In this document: piece after piece, positions 8,439 to 17,285 of the stretch
How the letters are laid out: each line of letters starts with the position of its first letter
Numbering within the stretch: position 1 is the stretch's first letter
Assembly: GCA_017307505.1 (NCBI GenBank)
Contig: JAFKEE010000024.1
Location: forward strand, 124,001 to 188,000
Reading direction: 5' to 3'
DNA: 64,000 nucleotides
From: Acidobacteriota bacterium
GTDB lineage: Bacteria > Acidobacteriota > Terriglobia > Bryobacterales > Bryobacteraceae
Position numbers and translations under genes: made by a program
The notes under the pieces: model-generated
The model's input: only the letters and a program-made list of their open reading frames with translations
Databases searched by the model: none
What the model was told of the DNA's origin: nothing

Positions 8439-9041
8439 CTACGGAGTGGGCCAAGCCACAGCTCTCCTCACGTCAGTATGGGGCAGTAGTTCCTGTGCGA
8501 GATTCGAATTCAGGAAATCCACCAATACCACCTGGAGCCCCGCCTTCCGGGCGTGCTTCATGGCCGGAATGCAGTCGGTGTCCCCAGTGACCAGAATCAC
8601 TCTGTCTACGATGCCCTCGTCGGACATGGTAGCGATGTCCAAACCAATCCTCATGTCTACGCCTTTCTGCTCGAAAACGGGTTCGAAGTCGCTGTCGACC
8701 AGCGCCCGCATGGGCTGGTAGGGAATTCGCTTCAATTTGTAGCCACGGAACTTCAGAACGCCCCGCCTCACTGCAAAATAGTCTTTACACGACAAATCCA
8801 CCAGCCACTGATCATTGCCTGTCCAGCTGGTGAGAGTTCCGGACACCGGTTGACGGTGGCTCCCAGTATAGGGAGCGCAGTCGTAGTAAAGAACCCTGTG
8901 GAGCGTCTCTGTGGTCGCATCGAGGCAGGCGATTGCCACCTTCTCAATCAATTCGGGATCGTAAACCAGGCCGGCCTTTCGGGTACGTACTCGGAGATAC
9001 CCTCCGTCGATCAGAATCGCCGCCTTCATCGGAGCCTGCAT
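8439..9041 (-). CDS. NYN domain protein, LabA/DUF88-like
   Basis: A 200-residue PIN-like NYN domain protein. The metal-binding acidic positions are present: Asp in AILIDGGYL (about residue 12), Asp in MRIGLDIATMS (about 135), and the pair in LVTGDTDCIPA (about 154-156). The family consists of putative metal-dependent RNases, sometimes linked to RNA processing. ATG at 9041 and ATG at 9029 (MKAAIL) are both possible; the second fits the family start better. A tRNA-Arg gene on the same strand lies upstream but is separated by a terminator. Confidence 0.88.
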   Translation of the reverse strand: MQAPMKAAILIDGGYLRVRTRKAGLVYDPELIEKVAIACLDATTETLHRVLYYDCAPYTGSHRQPVSGTLTSWTGNDQWLVDLSCKDYFAVRRGVLKFRGYKLKRIPYQPMRALVDSDFEPVFEQKGVDMRIGLDIATMSDEGIVDRVILVTGDTDCIPAMKHARKAGLQVVLVDFLNSNLAQELLPHTDVRRAVAWPTP

Positions 9042-9049
9042 AAAGGAAA

Positions 9050-9076
9050 AGCCCTCCCGGTGATACCGAGAGGGCT
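9050..9076 (-). terminator. intrinsic terminator after tRNA-Arg
   Basis: On the minus strand a 12-base stem (AGCCCTCTCGGT/ACCGGGAGGGCT, one mismatch) with a 3-base loop is followed by TTTTCC. It lies between the tRNA-Arg and the NYN gene and would end the tRNA transcript. Confidence 0.8.
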
Positions 9077-9207
9077 GTCGGATACGTGCTCGCCTACGAG
9101 CGTGGCGGATACATTTTCAAATTACTCTTGCGGTTCGACGTTGTCAAACACGACTGGCTTTGGGGATGCGATGGATGTGCCGGCACGCGGCAAGAAGAGG
9201 GGAATGG

Positions 9208-9281
9208 TGCGCCCGGAGTGATTCGAACACCCGACCTACTGGTTCGTAGCCAGTTGCTCTATCCAGCTGAGCTACGGGCGC
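9208..9281 (-). tRNA. tRNA-Arg (ACG)
   Basis: A complete 74-base cloverleaf: acceptor GCGCCCG/CGGGCGC, D arm GCTC/GAGC, anticodon stem ACTGG/CCAGT with loop CTACGAA (anticodon ACG), T stem GGGTG/CACTC with TTCGAAT, discriminator A. The CCA end is not encoded. ACG implies deamination of A34 to inosine by TadA to read CGN codons. Confidence 0.97.
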
Positions 9282-9298
9282 ACATGCGAACAACCTCC

Positions 9299-9327
9299 AG
9301 TATAAACGCTGCGCCCCTTACGGGCAA
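9299..9327 (-). promoter_or_regulatory. promoter of tRNA-Arg
   Basis: On the minus strand TTGCCC (9327-9322), a 17-base spacer and TATACT (9304-9299). The predicted start is about 11 bases before the mature tRNA 5' end, as expected of a housekeeping sigma-70-type promoter. Confidence 0.8.
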
Positions 9328-9361
9328 CATTTGGCGGCGAAATTGCTCACAACACCTTCAC

Positions 9362-10522
9362 TTACAACACCTCAAAGATCAAACACTTGAGGTACAGCGT
9401 CTCCGGCACCGTCAGCAGGATCGGATGGTCCTGCGCCTGCGCCCGGCGCTCCAGCACCCGTAGCGTCTTGCCTGCGTCCAACGCCGCCTCCGCTACCAGT
9501 TGCAACAGTGTCCCCTCGTTCACATGATGCGAACAGGAACACGTCACCAGTACCCCGCCCGGCTGCAACAGCTTCAGAGCTTTGAAGTTGATCTCTTTGT
9601 ACCCGCTCAGCGCCGCGTCCATGTTCGACTTCGATTTCGCAAACGCCGGCGGATCCAGCACCACCGTGTCGAAATGACGCCGCGCCGCCGCCAGGCCCGC
9701 CAGATAGTCGAAGGCATTCGCCTCGCGGAACGTCACGTTCTTGATTCCGTTGGCGTCCCGGTTGGCCGTCGCGGTCTTCAGCGCCTCCGCGCTGGAATCG
9801 ATACCTTCCACTGAGTCACACTTCGGCGCCATGTGCAGCGCAAAGCCGCCCGTCGAGGTGAAGCAATCCAGCGCCCGGCCGCGCGCCCAATGGGCCGCCG
9901 CCAGATAGTTTTCGCGCTGGTCCAGATAGACACCGGTCTTCTGGCCGTGCAGCAGGTCCGCCTCCAGAGAGAGGCCGTTCATCCGAACCGGAACCCGCTC
10001 CGGCAGCTCGCCCGATAAGACCTTGGGCACCAGCGGCAGCGACTCCAGCTTGCGCACCGGCACGTCGTTGCGCGCCAGGATGCCTTTGGGCTGGACTACT
10101 TCTTCCAGGCAACTGGCCAGCACCTCGCTGGCGGCATCCATGCCCTGGTCCAACAACTGGACCGACAGGTAATCCCCATAGCGGTCGACGATCAGGCCGG
10201 GCAGCAGGTCGCCTTCGGCGTGAACCAGACGGTAACTGTCGCTCTCGCGCACCACATGCTGCCGGTGCTTCAGCGCTGCCTGCAGCCGGGCCAGGTAGAA
10301 CGCGCGATCCACCGGTTGGTCCTTGCGCGACAACATGCGCAGTACGATCTGGGACGTGCTGCTGTAATGCGCCACGCCCAGGCACTGGCCGCGCATGTTC
10401 AGCACCCGTACGACATCGCCGGGCTGCGCCTGGCCACGCTCAGCGACGTCGCTGGAGAAGATCCAGGGGTGACCGGACTCAATCCGGGATTCAGCCTTGC
10501 GGGTGACCTTGACGCCGCTCAC
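9362..10522 (-). CDS. rlmI: 23S rRNA m5C methyltransferase, RlmI-like
   Basis: A 386-residue protein with an N-terminal PUA-like domain (residues 1-80), a linker domain, and a C-terminal Rossmann methyltransferase. Motifs: LDCFTSTGGFALHM for SAM binding (about 213-226), VVLDPPAFAKSK (motif IV) and VTCSCSHHV (motif VI with candidate cysteines). RlmI methylates C1962 of 23S rRNA; the length fits the E. coli enzyme (396). The ATG overlaps the htpX stop by 4 bases, so the two are translationally coupled. Confidence 0.88.
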   Translation of the reverse strand: MSGVKVTRKAESRIESGHPWIFSSDVAERGQAQPGDVVRVLNMRGQCLGVAHYSSTSQIVLRMLSRKDQPVDRAFYLARLQAALKHRQHVVRESDSYRLVHAEGDLLPGLIVDRYGDYLSVQLLDQGMDAASEVLASCLEEVVQPKGILARNDVPVRKLESLPLVPKVLSGELPERVPVRMNGLSLEADLLHGQKTGVYLDQRENYLAAAHWARGRALDCFTSTGGFALHMAPKCDSVEGIDSSAEALKTATANRDANGIKNVTFREANAFDYLAGLAAARRHFDTVVLDPPAFAKSKSNMDAALSGYKEINFKALKLLQPGGVLVTCSCSHHVNEGTLLQLVAEAALDAGKTLRVLERRAQAQDHPILLTVPETLYLKCLIFEVL

Positions 10523-11367
10523 TGGGCGCGCAACCCTTCCAGCCGGGCGATGCGTTCTTCCGTGGCCGGGTGGGTCGAGAACAGCCGGGCCAGGGTCTGA
10601 CCCGTGAACGGCTTAATGATGTACATGTGCGACATAGCCGGGGAGACGTCCATCGGGATACGCTGCGACCAGGTCTCCAGTTTGCGCAGGGCCGAGATCA
10701 GACCATTGGGCGACCCGGTGAATTTCGCCGCCGCCGCATCGGCGCCATACTCGCGCGAGCGGGAGATCGCCATCTGGATGAGGCCCGCGGCCATGGGCGC
10801 CAGCAGCATCATGAGGATGGCCACCAGCGGGTTTGGGGCATCATCGTCGTCGTCCCGCCGTCCGCCGAAGAACATGGCGAAGTGGGCCAGGTAGGTAATG
10901 GCCGAGGCGAGCGTGGCGGCAATTGAACTGATGAGGATATCGCGGTGCCGGACGTGGCCCAGTTCATGGGCGATCACGCCTTCCAGTTCCGTATCGTTCA
11001 TCAGCTGCAGCAGGCCGGCCGTCACGGCGACGGAGGAATGACTGGGATTGCGCCCGGTGGCAAAGGCGTTGGGGGCCTGTTCGGGGATCACCCACAGGCG
11101 CGGCATGGGCAGCCCCATGCGTTCCGTCAGGCGGCGAACCATGGGCTCCAGCCGCCAGTAGACTTCCTGGTTTTGCGTTTCGCTCACCGGGATGGCGCCG
11201 CTCGACATGAGCGCCATCTTCTCAGAGAAGAAGTAGCTGAAGAAATTCATGCCGATGGCCAGGATCAGGCCAATCTGCAAACCGCTCCGCCCGCCCAGCA
11301 TCTGGCCGCCTGCCAGCAGGACGCCGCTCATCAGACCGAGGAGGAGTGCCGTTTTCAAGCCGTTCAT
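10519..11367 (-). CDS. htpX: HtpX membrane zinc metalloprotease
   Basis: A 282-residue M48B protease for quality control of membrane proteins. Two N-terminal membrane segments (about 6-22 and 30-48), catalytic HELGH at 134-138, two more segments around 147-195, and the third zinc ligand Glu in SREYGAD (about 212). Length and order match HtpX of other bacteria (about 290). It is first in an operon with rlmI. The start codon is preceded by GAGAGTATT, a modest Shine-Dalgarno. Confidence 0.96.
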   Translation of the reverse strand: MNGLKTALLLGLMSGVLLAGGQMLGGRSGLQIGLILAIGMNFFSYFFSEKMALMSSGAIPVSETQNQEVYWRLEPMVRRLTERMGLPMPRLWVIPEQAPNAFATGRNPSHSSVAVTAGLLQLMNDTELEGVIAHELGHVRHRDILISSIAATLASAITYLAHFAMFFGGRRDDDDDAPNPLVAILMMLLAPMAAGLIQMAISRSREYGADAAAAKFTGSPNGLISALRKLETWSQRIPMDVSPAMSHMYIIKPFTGQTLARLFSTHPATEERIARLEGLRAQ

Positions 11368-11497
11368 AATACTCTCGCTTCTATCATCTCAGATGCTTCC
11401 CGGGGGATTTGCGTTGCCGAACCCGGCTCCGGTTCCTGTATGCTGGTGCGTTGGGGACAAACGGGCCTTTTCTGAGTTGAGTAAGGAGACGAAATAG

Positions 11498-12772
11498 ATG
11501 AGCCAGGAACTCTCGAGACGTAACTTTGTAGCGAAAGCAGCCGCGCTGGCCGCTGCTCCGGCCGTGCTGCCGGCGCTGGGCGCCAACGACAAGATCTCGC
11601 TGGGCGTGATCGGCACGGGAGGCCGCGGCTACTATCTATCCCAACGCGCCTATGCCGGCAACGCGGGCCGCTTCCAGATCAATGCTGTCTGCGACACGTT
11701 TTCGGGCAATCTGAACCGCGCCAAGGACCTCGTCCAAACCCAAGGCAAGAATACCGCCAAGACGTTTATCGACTACAAGGAACTGCTGGCCGACAAGTCG
11801 ATCGACGCTGTCATCATCGCGACCCCGGAGCATCTCCACAAGACGATGCTGCTGGACGCCCTGGCCGCCGGCAAGAACGTCTACGTGGAGAAGCCGCTCG
11901 CCCACACCGTGGAAGAGGCGCAGGAGATCATGCGCACGGTGGCCAAGTCGAAGAGTGTTGTGCAGGTAGGCACCCAGAACCGCTCGAACAGCCTGTACCA
12001 GATGGCCAAGACGATGATCGCCCAGGGCCTCATCGGGGACTGCCACTATGTGCGGGCCTTCTGGTATCGCAACGCCCTGCCCAATGGCGGCGCCGCCTGG
12101 CGCTACCCCATGCCACCCGATGCCACGCCGCAGAACACCGACTGGAACCGGTTCCTTGGTCCAGCGCCGAAACGCGAATTCTACAAGCCCCGCTACTTCC
12201 AGTGGCGCCTGTATTGGGATTACTCCAGCGGCATCGCCACGGATCTCATGGTCCATCAGACCGACATCATCGCCTATGTGATGGATCGTCACTTCCCGTC
12301 ATCTGTTGTGGCTACCGGCGGAATTAATCGCTGGGTGGATGGCGACGACCGGGACGTGCCGGATACCTGGAGCGTCCTGCTGGACTACCCCGAAAGCAAG
12401 TTCCATGTGAACTACTCGAGCTACCTGGGCAGCGACCACTTCGGCTACGGCGAGCAGTTCTGCGGCAACGAAGGGACTATCGAGATCAGCAAGCGCCAGA
12501 CGCTGAACTTCTACCCCGAGAACTACAACGGCGTCTCCGATATCGTGAAGGCTCGCAAGGAGCTTTCCATCACCATCCCGAACAACGACCACCTGGCGGT
12601 CGAAGCGCACCTCCGCAACTTCTTCAACTCGATCCTGGGTGTGGAGAAGCCGATCGCGCCGCCGCAGGCGGGCTACGAAGCCGCCATTCCCGGTTTCCTG
12701 TCGGTGATGAGCTACCGCACCGGCAAGAAGATGCTTTGGGACGCGAAGAACGACAAGTACTCCGCCGCCTAA
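11498..12772 (+). CDS. Tat-exported Gfo/Idh/MocA oxidoreductase
   Basis: A 424-residue NAD(P)-dependent oxidoreductase. The N terminus SRRNFVAKAAALAAAPAV is a twin-arginine signal, so a folded, cofactor-loaded enzyme would be exported. The Rossmann motif is GVIGTGGRG (36-44) and the family EKP (131-133) follows. The C-terminal alpha/beta domain spans about 160-400. Members act on sugars and inositols; many copies with Tat signals occur in Planctomycetes and Acidobacteria. A good AAGGAG precedes the ATG. It stands alone and ends at an intrinsic terminator. The substrate is unknown. Confidence 0.92.
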   Translation: MSQELSRRNFVAKAAALAAAPAVLPALGANDKISLGVIGTGGRGYYLSQRAYAGNAGRFQINAVCDTFSGNLNRAKDLVQTQGKNTAKTFIDYKELLADKSIDAVIIATPEHLHKTMLLDALAAGKNVYVEKPLAHTVEEAQEIMRTVAKSKSVVQVGTQNRSNSLYQMAKTMIAQGLIGDCHYVRAFWYRNALPNGGAAWRYPMPPDATPQNTDWNRFLGPAPKREFYKPRYFQWRLYWDYSSGIATDLMVHQTDIIAYVMDRHFPSSVVATGGINRWVDGDDRDVPDTWSVLLDYPESKFHVNYSSYLGSDHFGYGEQFCGNEGTIEISKRQTLNFYPENYNGVSDIVKARKELSITIPNNDHLAVEAHLRNFFNSILGVEKPIAPPQAGYEAAIPGFLSVMSYRTGKKMLWDAKNDKYSAA

Positions 12773-12790
12773 ATCGTTAGAAAGTAAAGG

Positions 12791-12823
12791 AAAGCCCCGC
12801 TGTTCGCCCAGCGGGGCTTTTTT
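12791..12823 (+). terminator. intrinsic terminator
   Basis: A perfect 12-base stem AAAGCCCCGCTG/CAGCGGGGCTTT with a 6-base loop and a T-run, 19 bases after the oxidoreductase stop. Confidence 0.93.
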
Positions 12824-12904
12824 GCGTCCCAACGCGCTCTCCTTTGGTCTGATTTGCTGGCATTTTGCGCTAGGAAGGGATATAACCGTCTCACTGGATG
12901 CAAC

Positions 12905-14485
12905 ATGCCTGATCTCCCAACGTCCGGGTTCTCGGACGACAACACCCGCCTGAACGAGTCGCTGGCGAAGTCGATCATCACGGAGCCGCTGTACGGCAAG
13001 ATTCGCCGCGAGGCCTCCGGCCAGGCCACTGCGCCGCCACAGGGGCACCGGGTAATCATTGAAGTGAACCTCGAATTCGCGGCGGGTCGGCAGGCCGCTG
13101 TGCAGGCGACAGCGGACCTGGTGGCCAAGGTCCTGGTGCCTCCCGTGGCGCCGCCGGCCGGCGGTGCTGACCCGCTGCCGGCGCCCGGCTCCCATCTGGC
13201 CACGCCTTCGCCCACCTTGCCTTTCCTGTTTGCCCAGCTCATGGGGTGGCAGATCTTCGCTCTAGTGGAGCTCAATGAAAAAGCAGGCGACGATCGCAGG
13301 CGCCGGCCGATTTACCACATTTGGGACGACCACGAAGTGTCTTCGATGATCGTGGAATCGGTGAGGACCGTGAAGGCCGACGCCGCCCGGGTCGCGTTTG
13401 GCGCCCGGGGTCAGGGCATTACCTGGGCAGTGCTGGACTCCGGCATCGACGCTTCGCACAGGCACTTCAGCTCCGACTACCAGAACCTGAAACTGGAGCT
13501 GCCGCTGTCGCATTGGGACTTCACCGGGCTCAGTCCGGCGCCTGTCGATCAACCGGTAGACCCCTACGGCCACGGCTCCCATGTGGCTGGGATCATTGCC
13601 GGAAGCTACACTCCGCCGGGGCCGGATCAGGCGGCGCTCAGCCTGGCGGCCAAGCGAGAGGAGAGCCCTGGCGGGATCGGAGCGCCAGGCGTGAAGTACA
13701 CCAAGAGCGATATGGGCCAGACGCCCTATACCGGCATCGCGCCCGCCGCCCGGCTGGTGAGCCTGCGTGTCCTGGATGATTCCGGCAAGGGCCGGGCCAG
13801 CTCCATCATTGCCGCCATTGAGAAGATTCTGGAGATCAACGACTATGGCCGCTACCTGCTCATTCACGGAGCCAATCTCAGTGTTGGCTATGCGTTTGAG
13901 CCGGAATGGTTTGCCTGCGGCCAGAGCCCGCTGTGCGTGGCCGTAAACCGGCTGGTCCGATCTGGCGTCGTGGTTGTGGTGGCGGCCGGAAATACCGGCT
14001 ATGGGCTGAATCGAACCCAGTTTGCCGGGCCCGGATCCGCCGGCCTGATGGTGAGCATCAACGATCCGGGCAATGCGCAGGATGCGATCACGGTCGGCTC
14101 CACGCACCGGGATTCGCCCCATGTCTATGGGGTTTCCTACTTCTCCTCCAAGGGGCCGACGGGCGACGGCCGCCTGAAGCCCGACATTGTGGCTCCGGGT
14201 GAGAAGATTCAATCCTGCGCCGCGGGCAAGTTGCTGGTGCAGACCGGAGTGCCCATCACGCCGGCCGAGCAGCCGCGCGCCTACCTGGAGAACAGCGGCA
14301 CCAGTATGGCCGCGCCCCATGTCTCCGGCGCCGTAGCCGCATTTCTTTCCATTCGCCGCGAGTTCATTGGCCAGCCCTCGGTGGTCAAGAACATCTTTCT
14401 CGACTCGGCCACCGATCTCGGCCGGGAACGCTATTTTCAGGGCCGCGGACTGCTCGACCTGATGCGGGTAATCCAGTCGGTCTGA
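12905..14485 (+). CDS. S8 subtilisin-like serine protease without signal peptide
   Basis: A 526-residue protease. The catalytic triad is Asp178 (WAVLDSGID), His223 (YGHGSHVAG) and Ser467 (NSGTSMAAPH), with oxyanion Asn363 (VAAGNTG). About 165 residues precede the catalytic domain. They include a Pro-rich stretch (79-105) and could hold a propeptide, but no recognisable I9 domain. ATG 12905 is chosen because it begins right after a plausible leader; upstream in-frame residues are not protein-like. There is no signal peptide, so it acts inside the cell or leaves by another route. The serine hydrolase gene starts 30 bases later on the same strand, suggesting a functional pair. Confidence 0.93.
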   Translation: MPDLPTSGFSDDNTRLNESLAKSIITEPLYGKIRREASGQATAPPQGHRVIIEVNLEFAAGRQAAVQATADLVAKVLVPPVAPPAGGADPLPAPGSHLATPSPTLPFLFAQLMGWQIFALVELNEKAGDDRRRRPIYHIWDDHEVSSMIVESVRTVKADAARVAFGARGQGITWAVLDSGIDASHRHFSSDYQNLKLELPLSHWDFTGLSPAPVDQPVDPYGHGSHVAGIIAGSYTPPGPDQAALSLAAKREESPGGIGAPGVKYTKSDMGQTPYTGIAPAARLVSLRVLDDSGKGRASSIIAAIEKILEINDYGRYLLIHGANLSVGYAFEPEWFACGQSPLCVAVNRLVRSGVVVVVAAGNTGYGLNRTQFAGPGSAGLMVSINDPGNAQDAITVGSTHRDSPHVYGVSYFSSKGPTGDGRLKPDIVAPGEKIQSCAAGKLLVQTGVPITPAEQPRAYLENSGTSMAAPHVSGAVAAFLSIRREFIGQPSVVKNIFLDSATDLGRERYFQGRGLLDLMRVIQSV

Positions 14486-14515
14486 TCTGTCTGAAGTTTT
14501 TCGGAGGTGTTCGTT

Positions 14516-15805
14516 ATGGCTTTTCCCGGGAATCTGTCTAACTTCCCGTTCTTTCCCTTGCAGTTCAACAAGGACGCCCAGGCCGTGGATGCCAGTGAGG
14601 AGCAGGCGCTCTCCAACTGGCTGCAGGGTCAGGGTCCGGTGGAGTTGCTCGTCCTCTCCCACGGCTGGAACAACGACGAGCAGGACGCGCTGGATCTCTA
14701 CAGCCGCATGTTCGCGAAGTTCCGCTCCGTACTGGACAAGAATCACGTGCCGGCCTTGCAGGGCCGTACCATCGCCGTGGCCGGGGTCTTCTGGCCATCG
14801 AAGAAGTTTGCTGAGGAGGCGAACATTCCTGGCGGCGCAGCCAGCGCCGAGGTGGTGGATCCCCTGGCCGGCGCCTTTGCAGGGGCGGAGGCTGCTGCCG
14901 ATCCCGCAGTCCTGGGCCGCCTGCAGGAACTGATGGCGCAGGATAGCCTGAGCCTGCCGGAGCGCGATGAGGTTGTCGGATTGCTGCGGCAACTGCTGGC
15001 CACCGTGCCGCCCAGCGCGGAAGAGGGTTCGGCCAACGTCCAGGCCGCGGCCGCGGACGGAGGCACATTCAGCAACGAGGTCTTCCTGCAACAGTTGACC
15101 GGGGAGGCGGACGCAGCCGCTGCCGGCCCGGACTCCGGCGGAGCGGCCGGGCTGTTTTCGAACCCCTTCGGTGATCTCACCAATGCCGTCCGTACGGGGC
15201 TGAATCTCTTTACTTTCTATACGATGCGTGAGCGCGCCGGGCAGGTGGGCCTGAATGCGCTGAATCCGCTGCTGGCCCGCCTCGCGGCGCATGCCAACGC
15301 CCGCATCCATCTTGCGGGCCACAGCTTCGGGGCTCGCCTGGTGACTGCCGCATCGGCCGCGGGCGGCCAGTTCCACCCCAAGTCGATGACCCTGCTGCAG
15401 GCCGCTTTCTCTCACTACGGCTTCTCGACGCTCTATGACGGCCACAGCAATGGCGCCTTCCAGCAGGTGCTGCTGAATCAGCGGATTGAGGGGCCGATCC
15501 TGATCACCCATACGCCGAACGACCAAGCCGTGGGCTGGGCGTATCCCATCGCGGCACGTCTGAAGAGCATCATCGCTTCGTCGATCGACGGCGGCCCTAA
15601 CGATCCGTATGGCGGAATGGGACGGAACGGCGCGCAGAAGACCCCGCAGGCTGTCTCCAAAACGCTTCTGGCTTCCGGGACGGCCGGGTACACTTTCCCA
15701 GCGGCCGGAGGAGTGCTGAATCTGGAATCGACGGCTTTTGTGAACGGCCACTCGGGCATCGACAACGAGGCGGTGGCCTACGCGATTCTCAGCGCGATGG
15801 CTTAG
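14516..15805 (+). CDS. putative alpha/beta serine hydrolase paired with the subtilase
   Basis: A 429-residue protein with the ATG at 14516, 8 bases after a strong GGAGG. The nucleophile elbow is GHSFG in IHLAGHSFGARL. LLVLSHGWNN near residue 45 is the oxyanion-hole strand. Asp in THTPNDQAVGW and His in VNGHSGID could complete the triad. A long Ala/Glu-rich insertion lies between them (about residues 105-225). No signal peptide. It resembles lipase/esterase-like alpha/beta hydrolases only in these motifs. The close coupling to the subtilase suggests shared function, perhaps in attack or self-defence, but this is speculation. Confidence 0.72.
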   Translation: MAFPGNLSNFPFFPLQFNKDAQAVDASEEQALSNWLQGQGPVELLVLSHGWNNDEQDALDLYSRMFAKFRSVLDKNHVPALQGRTIAVAGVFWPSKKFAEEANIPGGAASAEVVDPLAGAFAGAEAAADPAVLGRLQELMAQDSLSLPERDEVVGLLRQLLATVPPSAEEGSANVQAAAADGGTFSNEVFLQQLTGEADAAAAGPDSGGAAGLFSNPFGDLTNAVRTGLNLFTFYTMRERAGQVGLNALNPLLARLAAHANARIHLAGHSFGARLVTAASAAGGQFHPKSMTLLQAAFSHYGFSTLYDGHSNGAFQQVLLNQRIEGPILITHTPNDQAVGWAYPIAARLKSIIASSIDGGPNDPYGGMGRNGAQKTPQAVSKTLLASGTAGYTFPAAGGVLNLESTAFVNGHSGIDNEAVAYAILSAMA

Positions 15806-15811
15806 GTCCGG

Positions 15812-16393
15812 CTACCGGATTGTGACCACAAAATCGACATCCAGGATGACAGCGTCCTTCGACAGCTTCACCTGACGGAAATCGAAGCCTGAAAGGTCGC
15901 GCAGGTACCCGGCCTTGGGGTCTTTCTGTTCCAGCAGTTCACGAGCGCGGCCTGTGATGTCCAGGCCGAACTCCTTCTCCAGGCTGGTTCCTAAGGCCTT
16001 GCGAACCTTGCGGATGTAGTAGGAATCCTTGCCGCCCGTGTCCACCTTGACGTCAGCCAGCACAAGGACGCCACGCTTGACCAATGGGGTAGCAACGATG
16101 GTGAGATCGAAGGCATCGCCGACTCCGACGCAGCGGTTGAAGACGTCCCAGGCCGTCCGGCCGGAGAATTTCGCCTTGATGATCAATTGCCCGTTCCACT
16201 CGCCGACCTGCGGGTCTTCGAGATAGGCGTAGTCGCAACGCGTCGACTTGTCGCCCCGCACATACTTTTTGCCTTCCACCGTAAAAACCTGGTCCGCCAT
16301 CATCTTGCGGACCGCCGGGAAGGAGATGCGGATCTCAGCGGCTTGCGCCGGAAGCGCTGCCGCCACGGCCAGGATCAGAAAGAGCGAGCGCAC
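15812..16393 (-). CDS. periplasmic protein of unknown function
   Basis: A 193-residue protein with a signal peptide (residues 1-18, ending in AQA-A). The mature part is mostly beta, with SFPAVRKMMADQVFTVEGKKY at its start and several long strands (LTIVATPLVKRGVLVLADVKVD). Two Cys residues (about 53 and 88) could form a disulfide. The pattern of amphipathic strands and a central helix is reminiscent of lipid-binding BPI-like folds, but no motif confirms it. It converges with the hydrolase gene, 6 bases away. Confidence 0.6.
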   Translation of the reverse strand: MRSLFLILAVAAALPAQAAEIRISFPAVRKMMADQVFTVEGKKYVRGDKSTRCDYAYLEDPQVGEWNGQLIIKAKFSGRTAWDVFNRCVGVGDAFDLTIVATPLVKRGVLVLADVKVDTGGKDSYYIRKVRKALGTSLEKEFGLDITGRARELLEQKDPKAGYLRDLSGFDFRQVKLSKDAVILDVDFVVTIR

Positions 16394-16403
16394 TGCCTTG
16401 ACG

Positions 16404-17225
16404 TTATACCTTCTGCAGTCGGCGCAGCGTAAACATCTCGGCGTGCGCGTTGGCGTGCTCGAGTTTCTTCCAGTCGTCGTTGATGGAAATCAGTTTGCCG
16501 CTGATGTGGTTGGAGCGTTCCGAGGCAAGAAACTGTGCGAGTTGGATTTGTTTGTCCGGAGAGGTGCCGCCTGTCGTCCGGATGTGGGTCGCGTCCTTGG
16601 TCTCTTTCCAGCCCGCACGGTCGCCGGCTTCGAGAATCTCGTCCGTCAGGCTGGTGTAGGTTTGGCCCGGGTTCATGCAGTTGACCTGGACGTTGGCTTC
16701 CCTGACCTCTTCGGCCAGTGTCTCGGCGAAACGCACCAGGGCTGCCTGGGTGGCGCTGTAGGCGCTGAAATTGGGCCGGGGACCTTCGCTGCCCGGCCCG
16801 ACCAGCAGGATGATCTTGCCGCCCCGGCGCTCAATCATCGAGGGCAGGACGGCCCGGCAGGCGTTCATGGTGCCCACGATATTTGTGGTGGTAGCCTCCG
16901 CCCATTGGGCAGGGAGGCATTCCGACAGCGGTCCGATGGCGCCAAAGACTGCGTGAGCGCAGATGAGGAGATCGACGCCTCCGAACTGAACGGTCATGCG
17001 GTCTACCGCGGCCGCGACCTGCTCGTACTCCCGAATATCGGCCCGCAGGCGGAGGGAGACTCCTCCGGCGTGCTCAATCTCCAGATTGGCCAGGTCCAAC
17101 TCTGCCTTGCTGCGAGCCATCAGCCCGACACGCGCACCAGCGTGGGCAAATCCGATTGCCAGCCGCTTTCCAATGCCGCGCCCCGCGCCGATGATGAGAA
17201 TAGACTTTTCTTTAAATTGGCGCAC
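16404..17225 (-). CDS. SDR-family protein with altered active site
   Basis: A 273-residue short-chain dehydrogenase/reductase-like protein. The nucleotide motif GAGRGIG (about residues 13-19) is intact and RSKAELD follows. The NNAG motif is replaced by CAHA. The catalytic YxxxK is YSATQ, with Gln in place of Lys, and the usual Ser is displaced (VGPGSEG). NAD(P)H binding looks likely; classical SDR catalysis does not. The start is GTG at 17225. It lies 10 bases upstream of the secreted-protein gene on the same strand. Confidence 0.85.
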   Translation of the reverse strand: MRQFKEKSILIIGAGRGIGKRLAIGFAHAGARVGLMARSKAELDLANLEIEHAGGVSLRLRADIREYEQVAAAVDRMTVQFGGVDLLICAHAVFGAIGPLSECLPAQWAEATTTNIVGTMNACRAVLPSMIERRGGKIILLVGPGSEGPRPNFSAYSATQAALVRFAETLAEEVREANVQVNCMNPGQTYTSLTDEILEAGDRAGWKETKDATHIRTTGGTSPDKQIQLAQFLASERSNHISGKLISINDDWKKLEHANAHAEMFTLRRLQKV

Positions 17226-17285
17226 CGATCAAACTTCCCATCCAGATCCTAGCAGACTCGCTTCCGATTGCGACGGGCAGGGGTA

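Noticed and set aside
13262-15751. 829-codon open frame on the minus strand opposite the subtilase and hydrolase
   Set aside because: It is a shadow of high-GC codons: the plus-strand genes have complete catalytic motifs, good ribosome sites and normal composition, while this frame gives Arg/His/Gln-rich text without motifs.
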